Shown: in pieces, positions 59,814-64,000 of the stretch
How the letters are laid out: the number at the start of each line of letters is the position of its first letter
Numbering within the stretch: the stretch's first letter is position 1
Source: Bacteroidales bacterium UBA2712
Lineage (GTDB): Bacteria > Bacteroidota > Bacteroidia > Bacteroidales > Paludibacteraceae
DNA length: 64,000 nucleotides
Direction: 5' to 3'
NCBI GenBank assembly: GCA_002354055.1
Contig: DEKW01000009.1
Location: forward strand, 1-64,000
Position numbers and translations under genes: made by a program
The notes under the pieces: model-generated
What the model was told of the DNA's origin: nothing
Seen by the model: the letters and a program-made list of their open reading frames with translations, nothing else
Databases searched by the model: none

Positions 59814-59884
59814 CAGTCGGTTTTGGTAGAAGCAACAAAACTCAATATATTTTAATAAACGTCTAACAAACAATTTTTGAATAA

Positions 59885-61096
59885 ATGAAAAAAACTATTT
59901 TATCTGTAGCGCTCTGCCTCATGGCCGCGCTGACGATGAATGCCCAAACAGTGGACAAAGAAAAAGTCACTACGAATGCTGATGCTGCTGCAAAGGCAGG
60001 AGCGGATCTTCAGAAGTTAGAGGACGGCGAGAAGGCCTGGAAGTTTGATGGTACAGTGGGCTTAAATGCCGCTGCAACGGGCTTGGTAAACTGGGCTGCC
60101 GGTGGTAAGAACAACGTGAACGGTATCATATATGCCAAGTTGCACCTCCTGTATCACAAGAATGCAGTCGCTTGGGAGACGAATTTCGATACGGATTTCG
60201 GTATGACTTGGATTGATCAGGAGGAGGACGCTTTCCAGAAATCGAGCGATAATATCAAACTCGCTACGAAATTCGGATGGGAGTTCAAAGAGAATTGGTA
60301 TTTGACCATACTCGGAGGTTTCCAGAGTCAATATGCGTTAGGCCGCGAATACGTAACGGGTTATAACCCCGCAATCTCCAAATGGTTGGCTCCTTCTTAT
60401 ACCGATATCTCTGTCGGTATCGATTGGAAGAAGAGTTACAACGGCGCGGACTTCTCTATTTATCTCTCTCCGATAGCAGGTCGTATCACAACGGCTTATA
60501 CCGGCAAGTCTTGGAATGAGAAATATACCAAAGAGGCTTGGGTGGCAGATGGAAATGACGAGGCGGATTGGACACAGGATATCTACACCGCAATCCAGGG
60601 AGAGCACAACGATTTTGCTTCGAGACTGAAGGATCGTAACGGTGTTTCTTATTACGACGCAGAGGGTTCCCAAAAACTGTACGACCGCAACGCACGTGCT
60701 GAGTTCGGTTTGAGTTTCAAGGGTGCTATCGCTTATACTTACAAAGATTTGAAACTGAGCACCTCGTTGGCGCTCTTCACCCCGTACGCAGGTCGTGGTA
60801 AAGAGTTGGCTTCCTATCAGGACGCCGCAACACGTGCAGCCAACCGTGAGATGGATCCACTCTACAATGAGGCAGACCACTATTTCAAATACTCGAATAT
60901 GAACCGTTCGTTCGGTATGTTTGACGTAGATTGGGATTGCGCGCTGAGCTATCAGTTCCTCAAATGTCTGCAGGTAACGCTTCAGACTAGTTTGAAATAC
61001 TACCCGGGAACGCTGATTGCGAACAAAGAGAATGTGCTTTCTGAGCGTTGCCAGTTCAAGGGCGTGATCGGTCTGGGTGTAGGATACAGCTTCTAA
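59885..61096 (+). CDS. DUF3078 outer-membrane protein
   Basis: A 403-residue exported protein. The signal peptide is about 1-20 (MKKTILSVALCLMAALTMNAQ). The DUF3078 pattern WKFDGTVGLNAAATGLVNWAAGGKN appears in parts over about 51-74, followed by strands with alternating hydrophobic residues and a terminal aromatic residue (GVGYSF), as in outer-membrane beta-barrels. Function unknown. The last 78 nt before the next gene hold AAAGAC-type words and a small GCCC/GGGC hairpin. Confidence 0.82.
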   Translation: MKKTILSVALCLMAALTMNAQTVDKEKVTTNADAAAKAGADLQKLEDGEKAWKFDGTVGLNAAATGLVNWAAGGKNNVNGIIYAKLHLLYHKNAVAWETNFDTDFGMTWIDQEEDAFQKSSDNIKLATKFGWEFKENWYLTILGGFQSQYALGREYVTGYNPAISKWLAPSYTDISVGIDWKKSYNGADFSIYLSPIAGRITTAYTGKSWNEKYTKEAWVADGNDEADWTQDIYTAIQGEHNDFASRLKDRNGVSYYDAEGSQKLYDRNARAEFGLSFKGAIAYTYKDLKLSTSLALFTPYAGRGKELASYQDAATRAANREMDPLYNEADHYFKYSNMNRSFGMFDVDWDCALSYQFLKCLQVTLQTSLKYYPGTLIANKENVLSERCQFKGVIGLGVGYSF

Positions 61097-61174
61097 TAGA
61101 CCGCCCTGCGGGCTAAAAGAATAAAGACCGTTCGCTTCGCTCTCTGAAAGACGAAAGACAAAAATGCCTCGTTC

Positions 61175-61450
61175 ATGCAAGTTTTAGACGACCTCTCGCA
61201 AAACGTACAACTTCTCTTGGAGCGTTATGAGGCGCTCCGGGAGGAGAATGTGCGACTTCGCGGGGATGTCGAGAAGCAGCGTGAAGAGTTGATTCGGACG
61301 CATAGCGAGTTGGCGGCTTTGCAGCAACAAAATCGCCGGATAGCTACGGCCAATGCCATGAGTTCGGCAGAAGGAAGTGAGGAAGCATATAAGCGTCTTA
61401 GTGCACTTATTGCGCAGATAGACAGAGCGATGGAAGCGCTGAAGCGCTGA
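61175..61450 (+). CDS. ZapB-like coiled-coil protein
   Basis: A 91-residue, nearly all-helical protein with strong heptads (LLLERYEALREENVRLRGDV at about 13-32). Such a gene precedes zapA-rny in Bacteroidota and may play a ZapB-like role linking ZapA and the Z ring; this is inferred from position and structure. Confidence 0.7.
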   Translation: MQVLDDLSQNVQLLLERYEALREENVRLRGDVEKQREELIRTHSELAALQQQNRRIATANAMSSAEGSEEAYKRLSALIAQIDRAMEALKR

Positions 61451-61466
61451 TTGGATATTTGAGATT

Positions 61467-61769
61467 TTGATATCGGACAAGCAACATATTAACTTGCAGT
61501 TAGATGCACACTCGGTGGGCTTGGATGTCCCGCGTGAGCAGGAACCGAACTACCGGTATGCGGCAGATTTGTTGAATAACCGCTATCAGTATTACCTGAA
61601 ACTGCGTCCTAACGCATCGGCGGAGCAGTTATGGATGTACACGGCTTTGGAAATGGCGGTCTCGCTGCAATCCGATGCACGGGAGAAGAGCCTGGAGCCG
61701 GTAGAGAAAGAGTTGCAGGAACTCAATAAGAAGATACTAACCACTATTAATAACAACGATAAACAATAA
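61467..61769 (+). CDS. zapA: Cell division protein ZapA
   Basis: A 100-residue protein. ISDKQHINLQLDAHSVGLDV, then QEPNYRYAADLLNNRYQYYL and LWMYTALEMAVSL, follow the ZapA fold, which bundles FtsZ filaments. There is no ATG before codon 52; the best start is a TTG at 61467, 16 nt after the upstream stop. The frame is open further upstream, so another non-ATG start cannot be excluded. 3 nt before rny. Confidence 0.75.
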   Translation: MISDKQHINLQLDAHSVGLDVPREQEPNYRYAADLLNNRYQYYLKLRPNASAEQLWMYTALEMAVSLQSDAREKSLEPVEKELQELNKKILTTINNNDKQ

Positions 61770-61772
61770 ACA

Positions 61773-63305
61773 ATGAACACAGCAATCCTAATTGTCATTT
61801 GTGTAGTTGCAGGACTCCTGGTGGGAGCCGGCGGCTACTACTTCATTGCTCGCATTGTTGGCGCCGGAATAGTAAAGAAGGCAGCCGAGGAAGCGGAGGT
61901 AGTGAAGAAAAACAAGATTGTTGAGGCAAAGGAGAAATTTATCGCCCTCAAGCTGGAGCATGACAATGCCGTGCGCGAGCAGGACAAACGCATACAACAA
62001 CAAGAACAGCGTTTGCAGCAACGTGAGCAGCAGTTGAACCAGCGTCAGGGAGAGATCCAGAGAAGTCTCAACGAAGCGAACCAGAAAGCACAAGCCGCAG
62101 AGCAACGCCAGCAGGCTTTGGACTACCGTCAGCAGGAGATCGAGAAGATGCACCACGAGGCAGAGAAGCAGTTGGAGCAGCTTTCCGGAATGAGCGCTGA
62201 GGAGGCGAAGAAGCAGTTGGTAGAGGCCCTCAAGGACGAGGCAAAGACTGCGGCTATGTCGTACATCAACGAGATTATGGACAATGCCCGTCTGGAGGCG
62301 AACAAAGAGGCAAAGAAAATCATCATCCAGACCATTCAACGTGTGGCTTCGGAGACGGCGGCAGAAAGCACCGTTTCTGTTTTCCATATAGAGAATGACG
62401 ACGTCAAGGCACGTATCATCGGCCGTGAGGGACGAAATATCCGTGCGCTGGAAGCTGCTACGGGTGTGGAGATTGTCGTAGATGATACTCCGGGAGCGAT
62501 CACTCTCTCTGCCTTTGACCCCGTACGCCGCGAGATAGCGCGTCTGTCGTTGCACCAACTGGTACAAGACGGTCGTATTCACCCTGCGCGCATCGAGGAA
62601 GTGGTTGCGAAAGTGACCAAGCAGGTAGAAGAAGAGATCATCGAGACAGGAAAACGTACGACCATCGACTTGGGTATCCATGGTCTCCATCCGGAACTGA
62701 TTCGTCTGGTAGGAAAGATGAAATATCGTTCTTCGTATGGTCAGAACCTGCTGCAACACAGCCGTGAGACGGCGAACCTTTGTGCCGCTATGGCAGGTGA
62801 GTTAGGACTCAGCGTGAAGGCAGCCAAACGTGCCGGATTGTTGCACGATATAGGTAAAGTGTCCGACGAAGATGTCGAGCTGCCGCACGCAGAACTCGGT
62901 ATGAAGCTGTGCGAGAAGTACGGCGAGAAACCGGATATCTGCAATGCGGTTGGTGCGCACCATGACGAGTGCGAGATGAAGACCCTGATTGCGCCGATCG
63001 TGCAAGCTTGCGATGCTATCTCAGGTGCCCGTCCGGGTGCTCGTAGAGAGATCGTGGAGAGTTATGTGAAGCGTCTCAACGACCTCGAGAACCTCGCTAT
63101 GTCGTTCCCGGGTGTCGTGAAGACGTACGCTCTGCAGGCCGGCCGCGAGCTGCGTGTCATCGTCGGAGCAGACAAGATTTCCGACAAGGATACGGAGCTG
63201 CTCTCGTTCGATCTGGCCAAACGTATTCAGGACGAGATGACGTACCCCGGTCAGGTTAAGGTGACCGTCATCCGCGAGGTACGCGCTGTGAACGTAGCTA
63301 AGTAA
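61773..63305 (+). CDS. rny: Ribonuclease Y
   Basis: A 510-residue membrane-anchored endoribonuclease. N-terminal helix about 4-24; long Gln/Glu-rich coiled coil (about 30-170); KH domain with RIIGREGRNIRALEAATGVE (about 211-230); HD domain with LLHDIGK (about 355-361) holding the metal-binding His-Asp. It starts mRNA decay at the inner membrane. Last of the zapB-like/zapA/rny run. Confidence 0.96.
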   Translation: MNTAILIVICVVAGLLVGAGGYYFIARIVGAGIVKKAAEEAEVVKKNKIVEAKEKFIALKLEHDNAVREQDKRIQQQEQRLQQREQQLNQRQGEIQRSLNEANQKAQAAEQRQQALDYRQQEIEKMHHEAEKQLEQLSGMSAEEAKKQLVEALKDEAKTAAMSYINEIMDNARLEANKEAKKIIIQTIQRVASETAAESTVSVFHIENDDVKARIIGREGRNIRALEAATGVEIVVDDTPGAITLSAFDPVRREIARLSLHQLVQDGRIHPARIEEVVAKVTKQVEEEIIETGKRTTIDLGIHGLHPELIRLVGKMKYRSSYGQNLLQHSRETANLCAAMAGELGLSVKAAKRAGLLHDIGKVSDEDVELPHAELGMKLCEKYGEKPDICNAVGAHHDECEMKTLIAPIVQACDAISGARPGARREIVESYVKRLNDLENLAMSFPGVVKTYALQAGRELRVIVGADKISDKDTELLSFDLAKRIQDEMTYPGQVKVTVIREVRAVNVAK

Positions 63306-63324
63306 TCAGCCATGCATGGCTGAT
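63305..63324. repeat. 20-bp perfect palindrome after rny
   Basis: ATCAGCCATGCATGGCTGAT, directly at the rny stop. The core CCATGCATGG recurs as an 18-bp palindrome at 63607-63624 inside trmN6. Confidence 0.85.
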
Positions 63325-63325
63325 A

Positions 63326-63362
63326 CAAAAAGGACTTCTGCCTTAGAGGTAGAAGTCCTTTG
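63326..63362. terminator. Bidirectional terminator between rny and trmN6
   Basis: 11-bp stem AAAGGACTTCT / AGAAGTCCTTT. The trmN6 stop codon (63343-63345) lies in its loop, as for queE. Confidence 0.85.
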
Positions 63363-64000
63363 CTAATTCCTGGTACGCCGCAGAACGGCCGCCTTTGTCG
63401 TCTTCGAGAACGAGCGAGTCTTCGAGCGGGCGTGATTCTGTGATTCCGTGATCCTGTGATTCCGATTTCTCGAATTGTAATAAGACCCGACGGGGTGGTT
63501 TTGACTCCTTACTACATACGCGCGTAACGTGCGTGAGATATAAGGAGTGTCGGGTCGCGAGAGTGCAGATCTCTTGCTCCGCGTCAGCAGGTAAGATGAT
63601 GGCTAATTGACCATGCATGGTCAATAACCGCTCGCTATGAGCCAGCAGCTCTTCATAACTCAGACTATCCGTGTGCCGCGCTAGTTCCCGCCCTTTGTCG
63701 GGGTTCTTAAGGCTGTTTTGAAAATACGGAGGGTTGGAGACGACTAAGTCGTAATATTTACCATTTGGACAAGTACCATGTACCATTGACCATTCCTGCA
63801 GGCTGCTCAAATAGGCGTTTACACCATTCCCGCGGGCTTGTTCTACGGCTGCCTCGTCGATATCGATGCCTTCTACTTCCGCTTCAGGAAAACGCTGCAT
63901 CAACATCCGTGCTATCAGCCCGGAACCCGTGCCGACATCTAAAATGGTACATGGTAAATGACCAAATGGTACATGATTAGCTCCTGCCCAACACCCTAAT
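63343..64000 (-). CDS. trmN6: tRNA1(Val) (adenine37-N6)-methyltransferase, 5' end missing
   Basis: The gene enters from the right edge. Reading leftwards: LGCWAGA, then NHVPFGHLPCT, then ILDVGTGSGLIARMLMQRF (SAM-binding motif I), then the catalytic NPPY in VVSNPPYFQNSLK. It methylates A37 of tRNA1(Val). In E. coli TrmN6 the segment between GAWA and LDIG is a short loop; here it is encoded by a 15-bp-type repeat. A second copy of the repeat encodes EWSMVHGTCPNGKYYD just before NPPY, and an 8-bp repeat adds ESQDHGITESR near the C-terminus. No ATG-initiated start is in the window. Confidence 0.85.
   Translation of the reverse strand, partial: LGCWAGANHVPFGHLPCTILDVGTGSGLIARMLMQRFPEAEVEGIDIDEAAVEQARGNGVNAYLSSLQEWSMVHGTCPNGKYYDLVVSNPPYFQNSLKNPDKGRELARHTDSLSYEELLAHSERLLTMHGQLAIILPADAEQEICTLATRHSLYLTHVTRVCSKESKPPRRVLLQFEKSESQDHGITESRPLEDSLVLEDDKGGRSAAYQELAKDFYL
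63432..63463. repeat. 8-bp tandem repeat x4 inside trmN6
   Basis: GTGATTCT, GTGATTCC, GTGATCCT, GTGATTCC in register; they encode part of a Ser/Glu/Asp-rich segment near the C-terminus. Confidence 0.85.
63754..63793. repeat. 15-bp MVNDQ-type repeat inside trmN6 (a)
   Basis: Degenerate ATTTACCATTTGGAC, AGTACCATGT, ACCATTGACC words, in frame on the minus strand just before NPPY. Confidence 0.7.
63941..63977. repeat. 15-bp MVNDQ-type repeat inside trmN6 (b)
   Basis: AAATGGTACATGGTAAATG and ACCAAATGGTACATG (plus strand). Here the minus strand is coding and reads HVPFGHLPC, a different frame from the copies in yggS. Confidence 0.8.

Noticed and set aside
1..64000. tRNA or rRNA genes, insertion sequences, prophage
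   Set aside because: No T-loop signature with a matching acceptor stem, no rRNA core sequence, and no transposase or integrase motif was seen on either strand.

Overview
The window looks like a chromosomal segment of an uncultured Bacteroidales bacterium (Bacteroidota). The support is indirect but consistent. It has Bacteroidota-type promoters (TTTG, then exactly 20 nt, then TAnnTTTG), a five-gene part of the Na+-pumping NQR operon, a SAM-II riboswitch before metK, two secreted proteins with Bacteroidota C-terminal sorting tails, and lineage families (DUF3276, DUF4494, DUF4296, DUF4105, DUF3078, long NusB, omega-like RpoZ, GlsA/GlsB lipid synthesis). No rRNA, tRNA, CRISPR array, intact insertion sequence or prophage was seen.

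Layout. 1-4.8 kb (minus): nqrA-B-[lipoprotein]-C-D-E; nqrE is cut by the window edge and nqrF is not in view. 5.0-6.9 kb (plus): DUF177, rpmF, rluB. 6.9-20.5 kb (plus): an MMPL exporter followed by a tightly coupled glycan module: sugar-1-phosphate transferase, two polytopic membrane proteins, a fused double ATP-grasp ligase, a GtrB/ArnC-like GT2, a hexapeptide acyltransferase, two half-size SMR flippases and a WecE-type aminotransferase. 20.5-23.8 kb: holA (plus) converges on metK-lspA-DUF4296 (minus). 24-25.6 kb: an accessory patch with a small HTH gene and remnants of surface-protein gene tails. 25.7-32.2 kb: a 2165-residue repeat-rich secreted protein. 32.5-33.4 kb: a three-gene overlapping DUF3791/DUF3990 toxin-antitoxin-like cassette. 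33.5-47.2 kb (minus): one long run from nusB through yajC, ybbR, an aminotransferase, rpoN, PAP2, DUF4105, a phosphatase-like protein, DUF4494, glsA, glsB, yggS and a HAD hydrolase to a short ClpB. 47.3-53.5 kb: DUF3276 (plus); bamD-rpoZ-coaBC (minus); pdxJ, exbB, exbD, tonB, DJ-1 (plus). 53.5-59.5 kb (minus): a 1217-residue T9SS-type cargo, then queF-C-D-E. 59.9-64 kb: DUF3078, zapB-like, zapA, rny (plus) and partial trmN6 (minus).

The most unusual property is sequence-level. About twenty places hold short, locus-specific tandem repeats of 7-21 bp. They fill gaps between genes or sit in frame inside conserved enzymes. One 15-bp family (AATGACCAAATGGTA) recurs at six loci, both upstream of genes and within YggS and TrmN6. 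Separately, 11-bp-periodic repeats sharing a TAAGACTT core lie before nqrA and exbB, and a related array precedes a surface-protein gene. At nqrA and the surface-protein gene the array is fused to an identical 19-nt leader word and an AT-rich hairpin, which looks like an undescribed leader element. All family names come from reading the sequence; no database search was run.
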